A stretch of DNA of 64,000 nucleotides from Celerinatantimonas yamalensis (GCF_046054155.1 NZ_JBEQCT010000009.1:1-64000); one strand, 5' to 3'. Shown: positions 17,893 to 26,624, numbered from the stretch's first letter. The notes: generated by a model not told the origin, from the letters alone. A program made the numbers and translations.

Positions 17893-18153
17893 TTGGCTAA
17901 TATTAAGTCAGCTAAAAAACGTGCTATTCAGGCTGAAAAAAGCCGTAAGCACAATGCTAGCCGCCGCTCCATGATGCGTAGCTACATGAAAAAAGTAGTT
18001 GCTGCCATTACAGTAGGCGACAAAGAAGCAGCTCAGAGCGCTTTGACACAAGCTCAACCTATTCTGGATCGTGCCGGTGCCAAAGGCTTGATTCATAAAA
18101 ACAAAGCAGCTCGTCATCTGAGTCGCTTGAACGCTCAAATTAAAGCACTCTAA
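17893..18153 (+). CDS. rpsT: 30S ribosomal protein S20
   Basis: S20 (86 aa) binds 16S rRNA in the body of the 30S subunit. The sequence is the usual all-helical, Lys/Arg-rich chain: ANIKSAKKRAIQAEK at the N terminus, RRSMMRSYMKK in the middle and KNKAARHLSRLN near the end. It starts at TTG, as in E. coli, where the weak start takes part in autoregulation; a GGGAG site is 6 bases upstream. It is a single-gene unit with a strong promoter and terminator, divergent from murJ-ribF. Confidence 0.97.
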   Translation: MANIKSAKKRAIQAEKSRKHNASRRSMMRSYMKKVVAAITVGDKEAAQSALTQAQPILDRAGAKGLIHKNKAARHLSRLNAQIKAL

Positions 18154-18170
18154 GTTGTCTTTAATGTATA

Positions 18171-18197
18171 AAAAAACCGGCTTCTGCCGGTTTTTTT
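18171..18197 (+). terminator. intrinsic terminator of rpsT
   Basis: AAAAAACCGGC-TTCT-GCCGGTTTTTTT, starting 18 bases after the rpsT stop. The A/T symmetry also serves the convergent regulator gene that ends at 18196. Confidence 0.9.
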
Positions 18198-18507
18198 ATA
18201 CATGATTCTCACAGTATAGTCGATGTAACAGTTGCAAAACTTCGCGTGCGTTATTCCCACACAACGAATAATAGATTGTTTGCGCCTGCTTGCGTGTTTT
18301 GACCATTTGCGCATTGCGTAGCCACGCCAAATGTTGGGACAATGCTGACTGACTCAACGCTAAACGCTGGTTTAACTCTCCAACCGACAACTCCCCCTCT
18401 ACCAGATAACAGAGCACCATTAGTCGGTGTTCATTAGCCAGCGCCTTGAGTAAATCAAGGGCGTTACGTGCATTGGCTTGCATCTGTTCTATATTAATAT
18501 CGTTCAT
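18196..18507 (-). CDS. ArsR-family regulator, probable YgaV/BigR/SqrR-type thiol sensor
   Basis: A 103-aa winged-helix ArsR/SmtB regulator with helix-turn-helix around SVGELNQRLALSQSALSQHL (residues 41-60). The metal-site ELCVCDL motif of classical ArsR is absent. Instead Cys33 (MVLCYL) and Cys99 (RLYCENH) lie at the positions of the two reactive cysteines in E. coli YgaV and its relatives BigR and SqrR, which form a disulphide or polysulphide bridge on sulphide or oxidant stress. A third cysteine is near residue 82. Its ATG overlaps the nhaR stop (ATGA), so it is coupled to nhaR. What it regulates is unknown; thiol sensing is an inference. Confidence 0.75.
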   Translation of the reverse strand: MNDINIEQMQANARNALDLLKALANEHRLMVLCYLVEGELSVGELNQRLALSQSALSQHLAWLRNAQMVKTRKQAQTIYYSLCGNNAREVLQLLHRLYCENHV

Positions 18508-19406
18508 GATTGGTTTAATCCGGCAAAAAGCTCACTAAAGTCACTCTTACAAAGCCGTTTTACGGCTGGATGTTGAATCATCCTCTGGGCGAAGATAACA
18601 TAATACTCTTCTTTGATATCATCTGTCATACCCAACTGATGGATCCGCACGTCGCGCATGATCTCTTCAGTATAAATAGCCGGCGCTACAAAAATACCTT
18701 CGCAGGTTGAACCAAATGCTGTCATCAGCGCGGCATCATCAAATTCGCCCATAATCGATACTGACAACCCCACTTCGTCAAACCAACTGAGCAACTTACG
18801 CCCTAAGGCACTGCGCCGTGAAGGAACTAGCAACGGACTCACTTCAAGACAAGCCGGAAACGGCACATCGTCAATAGGGTGAGCACTAAAAAAGGCCACC
18901 CCACATTCACCAAGCCATTTACTAAACAAAGTATCTTGCTTATCACTGTCAATGGCGCAATCGGAGAGGATCATATCTAATTTATGCTCGCTCAGCTGCG
19001 CGAGCAACATTTCATGAGTCGACTCAATACAACGCAACTGCATTTTACCATCTTGCGGCATCACTGACATCAATACCTTCGAGGCGAGCGTTTTGCTTAA
19101 GGCATCCGCGACGCCAACCTCAAATAACAAACTCTCCTGCCCAGTATAATTGACAATATCGAGCATCTCATAGCTTAAAGAGAACATTTTGTCGGCATAT
19201 TTAAACACCAGTTGCCCCAGCTCAGTTGGAATAATCCGCGGTCCTTTGCGAATAAACAAGGCACCATGAAAGCGCTCTTCCAATAGCTTAATCTGTCCGG
19301 TTACTGTTTGCGGCGTTAAAAATAAAGCTTGAGCTGCAGCGGTCACCGAACCACGTTTATAGGTCATCCAAAAATAGTACAGATGATTATAATTTAAATG
19401 TGCCAT
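18504..19406 (-). CDS. nhaR: LysR-type transcriptional activator NhaR
   Basis: A 300-aa LysR-type regulator (E. coli NhaR 301 aa) with the N-terminal helix-turn-helix in RGSVTAAAQALFLTPQTVTG (about residues 18-37) and a C-terminal inducer domain. NhaR activates nhaA in response to sodium. The start MAHLNYNHLYYFWM is the NhaR-specific N terminus. It lies two genes after nhaA, with a small secreted protein between them, and it is followed by a coupled ArsR-type gene. Confidence 0.9.
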   Translation of the reverse strand: MAHLNYNHLYYFWMTYKRGSVTAAAQALFLTPQTVTGQIKLLEERFHGALFIRKGPRIIPTELGQLVFKYADKMFSLSYEMLDIVNYTGQESLLFEVGVADALSKTLASKVLMSVMPQDGKMQLRCIESTHEMLLAQLSEHKLDMILSDCAIDSDKQDTLFSKWLGECGVAFFSAHPIDDVPFPACLEVSPLLVPSRRSALGRKLLSWFDEVGLSVSIMGEFDDAALMTAFGSTCEGIFVAPAIYTEEIMRDVRIHQLGMTDDIKEEYYVIFAQRMIQHPAVKRLCKSDFSELFAGLNQS

Positions 19407-19506
19407 AGGCCCCTCGATAACATCAAACTACGACAGCGACGAATGAATATTGTCGCAATAGAACAAGCCACCACCTATTATCTTAGAGCTCTATCTCACA
19501 AGCAAC

Positions 19507-19857
19507 TTATTGACACCCATTAAGCCCTTTAAGCCTGTCTGTAAGCCATTGTTGCTGTTCGGGCAACAGCTGTTGCTGTTTAGCCCAACTATTCCAATGA
19601 GCCATACTCTGATAATCACAGTAACGCCCCATTGCCCATTGATAACGTTGCCCACTACGGCTATTTAAAGCGCGATCAGAAAACGCATCCTGCATATCAG
19701 ACTGCGCTTTTAACTGCACTAAACTATCCACGATTCCTTGGATATAAGCTTGACACAACTCAGGTTGTTTTTGGCAGTCATAGGGGTTATGCATCTTAGC
19801 CATGACGCGACCAGATAAGGCTAATGAGGCGATTACCAGCCAATATTGAATCTTCAT
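19507..19857 (-). CDS. small secreted protein with four cysteines, function unknown
   Basis: A 116-aa protein with a clear signal peptide (residues 1-20, cut after VMA). The mature chain has four cysteines, at 28, 35, in GRYCDYQ and at the penultimate residue, so two disulphides are likely. The segment CQAYIQGIVDSLVQL recalls the start of Rap1a/Tai-like periplasmic immunity proteins, but the rest does not, and no effector gene is near. It lies 36 bases after nhaA with an AAGGAG site before the ATG and is followed by nhaR, so it is part of that operon. A role in sodium or pH stress is a guess from context. Confidence 0.65.
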   Translation of the reverse strand: MKIQYWLVIASLALSGRVMAKMHNPYDCQKQPELCQAYIQGIVDSLVQLKAQSDMQDAFSDRALNSRSGQRYQWAMGRYCDYQSMAHWNSWAKQQQLLPEQQQWLTDRLKGLNGCQ

Positions 19858-19893
19858 AAATGCTCCTTTTTAGGCTCAATGAACAACGGTTCG

Positions 19894-21066
19894 CTACGCT
19901 GATGAACTCGGCTTTTGAGTGCAACTGCGCAGTAATAGATAGCCTCCGCATGCAGCAAAAAATGATCCCATAAGAATGGCAAGACGCGCTTGGTCGATCT
20001 GAACATCCATGCCGGGAAATGCCAGTGAGGTGATAAATATCGACATAGTAAAACCAATGCCTGCTAACACAGCTGTCGCAAACAACTGCAGCATACGCGT
20101 ACCTTGCGGAAGCTTCGCTGCACCGAGTCGAATAGCTAGCCAACTCGCGCCAAAGATACCTATCGGTTTGCCTAAAAACAGTCCTAGCATTACCCCAAGG
20201 GATAAAGAAATATGAAAGACTGATTCAGCATCGATTAAATTAATCCCCGCATTAGCAAATGCGAAAATCGGCAAGATAATATAACCCGACACAGAATGTA
20301 GAGAATGCTCTAAGCGCTCAAGTGGTGAATGATTATGGCCCTTGATTCGCAGCGGGATCATAAAGCCTAATAAAACTCCCGCAACCGTGGCATGCATTCC
20401 CGATTTTAGAATCGCCACCCACAACACGACGCCCATTAACAAATAAGGAGTTAAACTTACGCAGCCACGACGATTGAGCATCAATAATCCAAGCATCGCC
20501 ACACCCGCGACTCCTAATGCTGGCAGTGATAAGCCATGAGAGTAAAAAAGTGCAATGATCACAACGACGCCAAGGTCATCGGCAATGGCTAGGGCTAATA
20601 GAAAGACCTTCAAACTTGCGGGCACACGTTTGCCTAATAGAGCCATCACGCCTAAAGCAAAGGCAATATCAGTCGCAGCAGGAATTGCCCAGCCAGACTT
20701 TAAATCAGCATCGTGATGATTAAAAAACAGATAAATCAACGCAGGAACGACCATCCCACCTATAGCAGCAAATACTGGTAGACTGGCCTTATCACGACTT
20801 GAAAGCTCGCCTTCGATAACCTCACGTTTAACTTCCAACCCTATCACAAGAAAGAAAATAGCCATCAGTCCATCATTTATCCACAGCAATAGTGGCTTTT
20901 CGATATTTAAACTAGCAATACGCACCTGCAAGGTGGTGTCAAATAGATGAACATATAAATGATTCAATGGCGAATTGGCCATAATGAGGGCAATCAAAGC
21001 AGCGATGATGAGTAAAATACCGCTGGCAGCCTCCATACTTAAGAAACGGTCTATAAATTGACGCAC
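19894..21066 (-). CDS. nhaA: Na+/H+ antiporter NhaA
   Basis: NhaA exports one Na+ for two H+ across the inner membrane and protects against salt and alkali. The 390-aa protein has twelve hydrophobic segments. The key aspartates occupy the E. coli numbers: Asp133 in PAATDIAFALG, Asp163 and Asp164 in ALAIADDLGVV. The EVKREVIEGEL pH-sensing loop is also present near residue 78. It starts at GTG with an AAGGAG site. It heads an operon of nhaA, the small secreted protein, nhaR and the ArsR-type gene. Presence suits a marine or brackish lifestyle, though NhaA is also common elsewhere. Confidence 0.96.
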   Translation of the reverse strand: MRQFIDRFLSMEAASGILLIIAALIALIMANSPLNHLYVHLFDTTLQVRIASLNIEKPLLLWINDGLMAIFFLVIGLEVKREVIEGELSSRDKASLPVFAAIGGMVVPALIYLFFNHHDADLKSGWAIPAATDIAFALGVMALLGKRVPASLKVFLLALAIADDLGVVVIIALFYSHGLSLPALGVAGVAMLGLLMLNRRGCVSLTPYLLMGVVLWVAILKSGMHATVAGVLLGFMIPLRIKGHNHSPLERLEHSLHSVSGYIILPIFAFANAGINLIDAESVFHISLSLGVMLGLFLGKPIGIFGASWLAIRLGAAKLPQGTRMLQLFATAVLAGIGFTMSIFITSLAFPGMDVQIDQARLAILMGSFFAACGGYLLLRSCTQKPSSSA

Positions 21067-21273
21067 TTTAACTCCTTACAATTGACTCAATTACTATTTA
21101 GTGTAGCTATTTTTAGACACAAATAAATTCAGTTCTAATTTAGATCAACATCGATTTTTCCGACCATAGCAGACGCATTTCCCTCTCAATGAGTAAAAAT
21201 ATTGTTTAGCGCCTCATAAAACTTAGGCGAGCATGATAAAATCAGCAACCAATATGAAGCAAAAGCATCCGAT

Positions 21274-22125
21274 ATGAAGCAATACTTAGAATTATGCCAA
21301 CGCATCGTTGATGAAGGTGTCTGGGTCGATAACAAACGCACTGGTAAGCGCTGTCTCACCGTCATCAATGCCGATCTCAGCTATGACGTTGAGAACGGCA
21401 TATTTCCGCTCGTGACTACTCGTAAAAGCTTTTGGAAAGCAGCCGTTGCTGAAATGATAGGCTATCTTCGAGGATATTCCAGCGCCGCCGATTTTCGTCG
21501 TATTGGCACGAAAACATGGGATGCAAATGCTAATAAGAATGCACAGTGGCTAGCGAATCCACATCGAAAAGGAGTAGATGATATTGGCGAAGCTTATGGA
21601 GTTGTAGGGCGTGGGTGGCGCACCCCAGAAGGCCAACGAATTGATCTATTAGCACAAATTGTCGATGATTTAAGCCAAGGGATCGATAATCGCGGGGAAA
21701 TTTTAACTTTCTACAACCCAGGTGTGTTTGATCGCGCTTGCTTGCGCCCTTGTATGTATAGCCATCACTTTTCGCTTTTAGGTGATACCTTATACCTTAA
21801 TAGCACGCAACGTAGCTGCGATGTCCCATTAGGGCTCAATTTTAATATGGTGCAAGCATACTTCTTACTGGCCATCATGGCGCAGATCACCGACCACAAA
21901 CCAGGTAAGGTATTCCATAAAATCGTCAATGCCCATATCTATGCCGATCAATTGCCCCTTATGCAAGATGTACAGCTCAAACGAACACCTTACCCTTCAC
22001 CGACATTTATCATAAACTCTAACATTAAAACGCTACACGATTTAGAGAGTTGGGTCAGTTTGGATGATTTTAAGGTAGAAGGCTACCAACATCACCAACC
22101 GATCCAATATCCTTTTTCGGTGTAA
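21274..22125 (+). CDS. thyA: thymidylate synthase (long, Vibrio-type)
   Basis: ThyA methylates dUMP to dTMP with methylene-tetrahydrofolate. The 283-aa protein is longer than the 264-aa E. coli enzyme and follows the Vibrio-type sequence, with GTKTWDANAN near residue 78 and RPCMYSHHFSLL holding the likely nucleophile Cys160. QRSCDVPLGLNFNMVQ binds phosphate and dUMP, and the C terminus QYPFSV is intact. No strong ribosome binding site is seen; a seven-codon open frame (21254-21277) ends in the start codon. In E. coli and Vibrio thyA follows lgt in the same direction; here it is inverted and convergent with lgt. Confidence 0.95.
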   Translation: MKQYLELCQRIVDEGVWVDNKRTGKRCLTVINADLSYDVENGIFPLVTTRKSFWKAAVAEMIGYLRGYSSAADFRRIGTKTWDANANKNAQWLANPHRKGVDDIGEAYGVVGRGWRTPEGQRIDLLAQIVDDLSQGIDNRGEILTFYNPGVFDRACLRPCMYSHHFSLLGDTLYLNSTQRSCDVPLGLNFNMVQAYFLLAIMAQITDHKPGKVFHKIVNAHIYADQLPLMQDVQLKRTPYPSPTFIINSNIKTLHDLESWVSLDDFKVEGYQHHQPIQYPFSV

Positions 22126-22149
22126 CTCAGCCAATTAACATGCGCAAAC

Positions 22150-22179
22150 AAAAAAGAGGTCTAGGACCTCTTTTTTTTT
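22150..22179. terminator. bidirectional terminator between convergent thyA and lgt
   Basis: AAAAAGAGGTC-TAG-GACCTCTTTTTTTTT lies between the two stop codons, 25 bases after thyA and 15 bases beyond lgt. T runs occur in both reading directions, the longer one for thyA. Confidence 0.88.
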
Positions 22180-22193
22180 GCACCAATCAAGTG

Positions 22194-22991
22194 TTATCGA
22201 ACTTGTCGATGACGCCGATACGCCCAAGCGATAATAATGCCCCCTACAATAATCATCGGAATAGAGAGGATCTGTCCCATTGTTAAACCGAACGTAAGAA
22301 AACCCAGCTGTGGATCGGGCTGGCGGAAAAACTCAGCGAAGAAACGAAAACACCCATAACAGAATAGGAACAAGCCAGAAACAGCGCCCATCGGGGGTTT
22401 ACGTTTCGCATAACTCATCAAAATAATCAACAGCAATATTCCCTCAAGGCAAAACTCATAAAGCTCTGAGGGATGACGAGGCAATGGGCCGGCATTGGGA
22501 TACACAACCCCCCAAGGCATGGTTGTAACTCGTCCCCATAACTCACCATTGATGAAGTTACCGATGCGACCAGCACCTAAACCGAAGGGAACGAGCGGCG
22601 CAACCATATCGGCCACCATAAAAAAGCGTCGCTGCGTTTTACGAGCGAAATAGAGCATCGCCAGAATCACCCCTATTAAACCACCGTGGAATGACATACC
22701 GCCATCCCAAATTTTAAATAGATAGAGCGGATGGGCAATAAACAAGGGGAATTGATAAAACAACACATACCCAATTCGGCCACCTAAAATGACGCCTAAA
22801 AAGCAGTAAAATAATAGATCGCTAACCTGTTCTCGGGTCCAATCATTATCTGGTTTATCAGCATGTCGATTAGCAAAAAACAGCGCAAATAAAAACCCAA
22901 CTAAGTACATTAAGCCATACCAATGAACCTCAATAGGCCCGAGGCTAAACGCAATTGGATTAATGTGTGGAAAATGCCAAGGTGTCGTCAC
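22194..22991 (-). CDS. lgt: prolipoprotein diacylglyceryl transferase
   Basis: Lgt attaches diacylglycerol to the lipobox cysteine of prolipoproteins, the step before LspA. The 265-aa protein has seven membrane segments and the Lgt signature GAGRIGNFINGELWG near residue 139, plus HGGLIG near residue 103 with the essential His. It is the last gene of rppH-ptsP-lgt, 77 bases after ptsP. Confidence 0.95.
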   Translation of the reverse strand: MTTPWHFPHINPIAFSLGPIEVHWYGLMYLVGFLFALFFANRHADKPDNDWTREQVSDLLFYCFLGVILGGRIGYVLFYQFPLFIAHPLYLFKIWDGGMSFHGGLIGVILAMLYFARKTQRRFFMVADMVAPLVPFGLGAGRIGNFINGELWGRVTTMPWGVVYPNAGPLPRHPSELYEFCLEGILLLIILMSYAKRKPPMGAVSGLFLFCYGCFRFFAEFFRQPDPQLGFLTFGLTMGQILSIPMIIVGGIIIAWAYRRHRQVR

Positions 22992-23068
22992 TACTTTACC
23001 CTTCTATTCAGTCAGTAACACAAAAGTAGGTGTTGATTGTGCAGTGTTCCCTGAAAGAACACAAGTTA

Positions 23069-25330
23069 TCACTCTTGGCGATAGCCTCGAACCAAGTTCA
23101 TCAATCCTTGTTGCTCAACATAGTCCAATAGTAAGGTGTTCACCGCATCAGTGCTTGGGGCTGCTAATAAGCGTGAACGCAAACATTGCAATTCAGTCAA
23201 CGAAACACGTCGGATGAGATATTTAATGCGCGCTAAATTAAAACTACTCATACTCAGACGTTGATAACCTAAGACGAGTAACGCAATGGCACCGAGCGGA
23301 TCGCCTGCCATCTCGCCGCAAACGCTAACCGGAATATTGAAACGCTGAGATTCTCGACGAATAAAGTCAAGAGAACGAATCACTGCCGGATGGCAGCTAG
23401 AATAGATATTGCTCACTCGTTTATTATTACGATCTACAGCCAGTAGATATTGCGTTAAATCATTGGAGCCGACTGACCAAAATGCGACGTGCTCAGCGAG
23501 TTCTGGCAAAATTAACAAGGCAGACGGAACTTCGAGCATCACGCCTAATGCTGGGCGCTGAAAAACCTTCCCAGATCCAAACTCTTCGATAATCTCATTC
23601 CAAGCGCGATCCAGCAACGCGCTTGCCTGTTCGACCTCTTGGATCGAGCTTATCATCGGCAGCATAATCGATAAATTGGAATACTCTAAAGCAGCGCGAT
23701 ACATGGCCCGACACTGCAATAGAAAAATTTCCGGATGATCGAGAGTCATTCGAATCCCTCGCCACCCTAGGAACGGATTTTCCTCATGGATTGGAAAATA
23801 AGGTAATTGCTTGTCACCACCAATATCCAATGTTCGCATGCACACTGTTTTGCCATGATAACTAGCTAAAATGCGCGAATAACTCTGATATTGTTCAGTT
23901 TCGGAAGGAAAGCGATTTTGCAGTAGAAATGGCACTTCAGTGCGATACAACCCAACACCATCAGCCACACTCTCCGCGCGCCCAGCATCGGTACTTAACC
24001 CCGCATTGACCAATAGTTCAATACTATGTCCATCTATGGTGACGGCCGCTTGTTGTAACTCTTGATTGATCTGCGCATTCATCACTTTTTCTTGACGCAA
24101 CAGCTGTCGATACTCACTACATAACAGGCTATCAGGCTCAACAAAAATGGTCCCATTATAACCATCGACAATCAAAAAGCGTTGCTCTAAAAGCTCAACA
24201 TTGGCACTGACCCCCACCACAGCGGGGATTCCCATCGTGCGAGCTAATATAGCCGCATGAGAACTACTGGTTCCTTGCCGCGCGATAACACCAACTAGCT
24301 TGTCACGGGGAATATCACCCAACATGGTCGCAGTCACCTCTTCAGCAACTAAGATAAATCGGTGAGTCGGCATTTGATTGTGCTTTGATGGCATTAAGTT
24401 CAATAAAATACGCTGACAAAGATCTTTGAGATCAACTGCTCGCTCGCGTAGATAGCTATCACTTAATGCTTCAAATTGATCAAGATAGTCATGATAAACC
24501 AGTTGTAGCGCACTTATTGCACTGTAGCCCTGCTTGATCTTAAGCCGTAATGACTTAATAAAGCTGGCATCATTGAGCATCCCCTGATAGACCTTAAAAA
24601 TCGACAATACATCACGCGGTAATTGCCCACTTAAACGCTGCGACATTTTTTCAATATCAATATGAGTTTGTGCAACAGCTTTCTCAAGCAAGGTTAATTC
24701 CGTGTCGATTTGCGTGGTGCTCACCAACTCTAATTCAGAAAGATCGACAGGAAGTTGATACACCCAGCCATCCGCCATGGCGATCCCAGATGCGCCAGCA
24801 ATACCTCGAATAGCGGCTCGTTGTAGCTGCTGAGGTTGCTGTATGACATCCGATAAATTAACATGACGTAACGTACTGGACAGGTGTGCGGCAAGCGTAA
24901 TTAAAAAAGCTTCTTCAGTATCACTAAATGAACGGATGTGTGATTGCTGCACAACCAACACCCCGAGTAGTTCGCGATGATAGATAATCGGAGTGCCTAA
25001 AAAAGACTTAAATGAGTCTTCACCTGCTTCGGGGAGGTATTTAAAACTGGGATGTTGATAGACATCGGCAATATTGAGTGGCTCTTCGCGCCGAGCCACT
25101 AATCCAACCACCCCTTCATCAAAACCAATAGTACTTCTGCCAACAGCAGATTGTGCTAACCCGTCGCTCCCTCTAAGCAATAACTGTTGATGCTGATTAT
25201 CAGCTTGATAAACCGAACAGCAATCCACTTTCATTGTCGCGCGAACTTCACTGACTAAAAAGTGGATAGCTTCTTCAAAAGAAGAAGCTTGAGCAACCTT
25301 TTCGATCACTCGGCGCAACTCAGTTAACAC
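23069..25330 (-). CDS. ptsP: PTS-Ntr enzyme I (PtsP)
   Basis: PtsP passes phosphate from phosphoenolpyruvate to NPr in the nitrogen-related phosphotransferase system. The 753-aa protein starts with a GAF domain (about residues 5-160) that in E. coli senses glutamine and 2-oxoglutarate. An enzyme I N-terminal domain follows, with phospho-accepting His358 in GTSSSHAAILARTMG, then the PEP-binding TIM barrel with LYRTEVPFL, FLGWRGIRMTLD and the C-terminal VCGEMAGDP cysteine motif. It lies 74 bases after rppH, the conserved order. With glnB and glnE in the same window it adds to the nitrogen-signalling genes here. Confidence 0.95.
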   Translation of the reverse strand: MLTELRRVIEKVAQASSFEEAIHFLVSEVRATMKVDCCSVYQADNQHQQLLLRGSDGLAQSAVGRSTIGFDEGVVGLVARREEPLNIADVYQHPSFKYLPEAGEDSFKSFLGTPIIYHRELLGVLVVQQSHIRSFSDTEEAFLITLAAHLSSTLRHVNLSDVIQQPQQLQRAAIRGIAGASGIAMADGWVYQLPVDLSELELVSTTQIDTELTLLEKAVAQTHIDIEKMSQRLSGQLPRDVLSIFKVYQGMLNDASFIKSLRLKIKQGYSAISALQLVYHDYLDQFEALSDSYLRERAVDLKDLCQRILLNLMPSKHNQMPTHRFILVAEEVTATMLGDIPRDKLVGVIARQGTSSSHAAILARTMGIPAVVGVSANVELLEQRFLIVDGYNGTIFVEPDSLLCSEYRQLLRQEKVMNAQINQELQQAAVTIDGHSIELLVNAGLSTDAGRAESVADGVGLYRTEVPFLLQNRFPSETEQYQSYSRILASYHGKTVCMRTLDIGGDKQLPYFPIHEENPFLGWRGIRMTLDHPEIFLLQCRAMYRAALEYSNLSIMLPMISSIQEVEQASALLDRAWNEIIEEFGSGKVFQRPALGVMLEVPSALLILPELAEHVAFWSVGSNDLTQYLLAVDRNNKRVSNIYSSCHPAVIRSLDFIRRESQRFNIPVSVCGEMAGDPLGAIALLVLGYQRLSMSSFNLARIKYLIRRVSLTELQCLRSRLLAAPSTDAVNTLLLDYVEQQGLMNLVRGYRQE

Positions 25331-25404
25331 GAAAACTCCTTCTATCTATTAGGCAGATCGAACCCCAAAGCACATCTTCCTGACGATCGAGCACATCTGA
25401 TTGT

Positions 25405-25950
25405 CTATGATGGACTATTAGAGCGACTAGGTAGACGTCGCTTACGACGACGACGGCTCGGGCGTTCTTTCGTCACTTGTCCCATCAATTGCGGCGCAAA
25501 CTCTTTCAATGCTTTTCGATACACGTCACGTTTAAATGAAACAACTTGTCGCACGGGGTACCAATAACTCACCCAACGCCAATCATCAAATTCGGGATGA
25601 CCGCAGCTATTAAAGCAGATCTGCGACTCATCACCTTCCAAGCGAATCAAAAACCATTTTTGCTTCTGTCCCAAACAGACAGGTTTACTGTCCCATCGAA
25701 CTAATCGTTTTGGCAATTTGTAACGCAACCAAGGTCGGCTTACAGCAAGTATTCGAACATCTTCTGGTTTTAGACCAACCTCTTCGAATAATTCCCGAAA
25801 CATTGCTTGTTCCGGCGTCTCACCATCGTTCACACCTCCCTGGGGGAACTGCCAAGAGTGCTGACCAAACCGTCTGGCCCAAAGCACTTGCCCACGTTTG
25901 TTACAAATGATGATGCCAACATTTGGACGATAACCATCACCATCAATCAC
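25405..25950 (-). CDS. rppH: RNA pyrophosphohydrolase RppH
   Basis: RppH removes pyrophosphate from the 5' end of mRNA, opening it to RNase E. The 181-aa protein (E. coli 176) has an intact Nudix box at residues 38-60, beginning GGVNDGET and ending RELFEEVGL. The C-terminal tail is very basic (RRRRKRR), as would suit RNA contact. It heads rppH-ptsP-lgt and is divergent from mutH across a 670-bp AT-rich gap holding DnaA boxes. Confidence 0.95.
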   Translation of the reverse strand: MIDGDGYRPNVGIIICNKRGQVLWARRFGQHSWQFPQGGVNDGETPEQAMFRELFEEVGLKPEDVRILAVSRPWLRYKLPKRLVRWDSKPVCLGQKQKWFLIRLEGDESQICFNSCGHPEFDDWRWVSYWYPVRQVVSFKRDVYRKALKEFAPQLMGQVTKERPSRRRRKRRLPSRSNSPS

Positions 25951-26120
25951 TGAAATACCTTCAGTTTACATTCAAAGCTATGAGTCGATTCTTTCATATA
26001 AGCGAAGCGGCAGCAAACCAATAATGCTGTGAACAAGCAGAAATCTAACGCCTCTGCAAACCTTCTTTCAATAAAACTATACAGAGCGCCGTTAAAAGAG
26101 AGGGACTTTTCCAGAATATC

Positions 26121-26500
26121 TGTGGATAAACACTTGAACAACCTATCAGTTACACACAAACAACTTTGTAACTGTGTATAAATCCATATTTTATAATTTC
26201 TAAAAATTAGCTTATCTTATTGTTTTTATATGTTTTTTTATTCAATTTTGAGAATCTAATTACGGTGATGATAAAGTCACACAAAAACTGTCTAAAAAAT
26301 AATCAAATGATAACAAAACAGCCCAACCTCAACGCAAATTGCATATTTATTAATCAACGCTTAAGTTATTCACCGCATTTTGTGAAGCATTTGATTAAGT
26401 AGCAGGTTATTCAATATATTTGTGGATAAGTCTGTGTGTTGTCTCTGAGTCGTTAGGCATAACCCGTGAACGATTTTTCTAAGAAATTAAATTATTCACG
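26121..26500. other. DARS2-like cluster of DnaA boxes in the rppH-mutH gap
   Basis: The gap from 25951 to 26624 has no convincing gene. It holds two perfect DnaA boxes (TGTGGATAA at 26121-26129 and 26421-26429) and one E. coli R2-type box (TGTGTATAA at 26173-26181), all in the same orientation. Weaker matches are TTACACACA at 26150, TTATTCACC at 26366 and TTATTCACG at 26492. An AT-rich stretch (about 26185-26300) lies between the groups, as for IHF or Fis binding. In E. coli the DnaA-reactivating sequence DARS2 lies in this same mutH-flanking interval, so an orthologous function is the best inference. No GATC site is present, which argues against oriC. Confidence 0.55.
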
Positions 26501-26624
26501 CGATAGAATCCAACCTAATGTTTTTACTGTCCTTTTAAATCACTACCAACACAATACGATTTCTTCAGCAATCCCCAATTAACTGTTGTACAATAATTGA
26601 CTGTTTTGCACATACGACTGATTA

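Noticed and set aside
19796..20143. A 115-codon frame overlapping nhaA and the small secreted protein
   Set aside because: It is a shadow of nhaA in another frame, with no family resemblance; nhaA is certain.
26220..26402. A 60-codon open frame in the rppH-mutH gap
   Set aside because: Very AT-rich, no ribosome binding site, composition unlike a protein, and it overlaps the DnaA-box region.
25951..26624. Chromosomal replication origin in the DnaA-box-rich gap
   Set aside because: No GATC sites occur in it although mutH implies Dam methylation, no oriC-type neighbours (mnmG, dnaA, mioC) are present, and there is no run of tandem 13-mers. DARS2 fits better.
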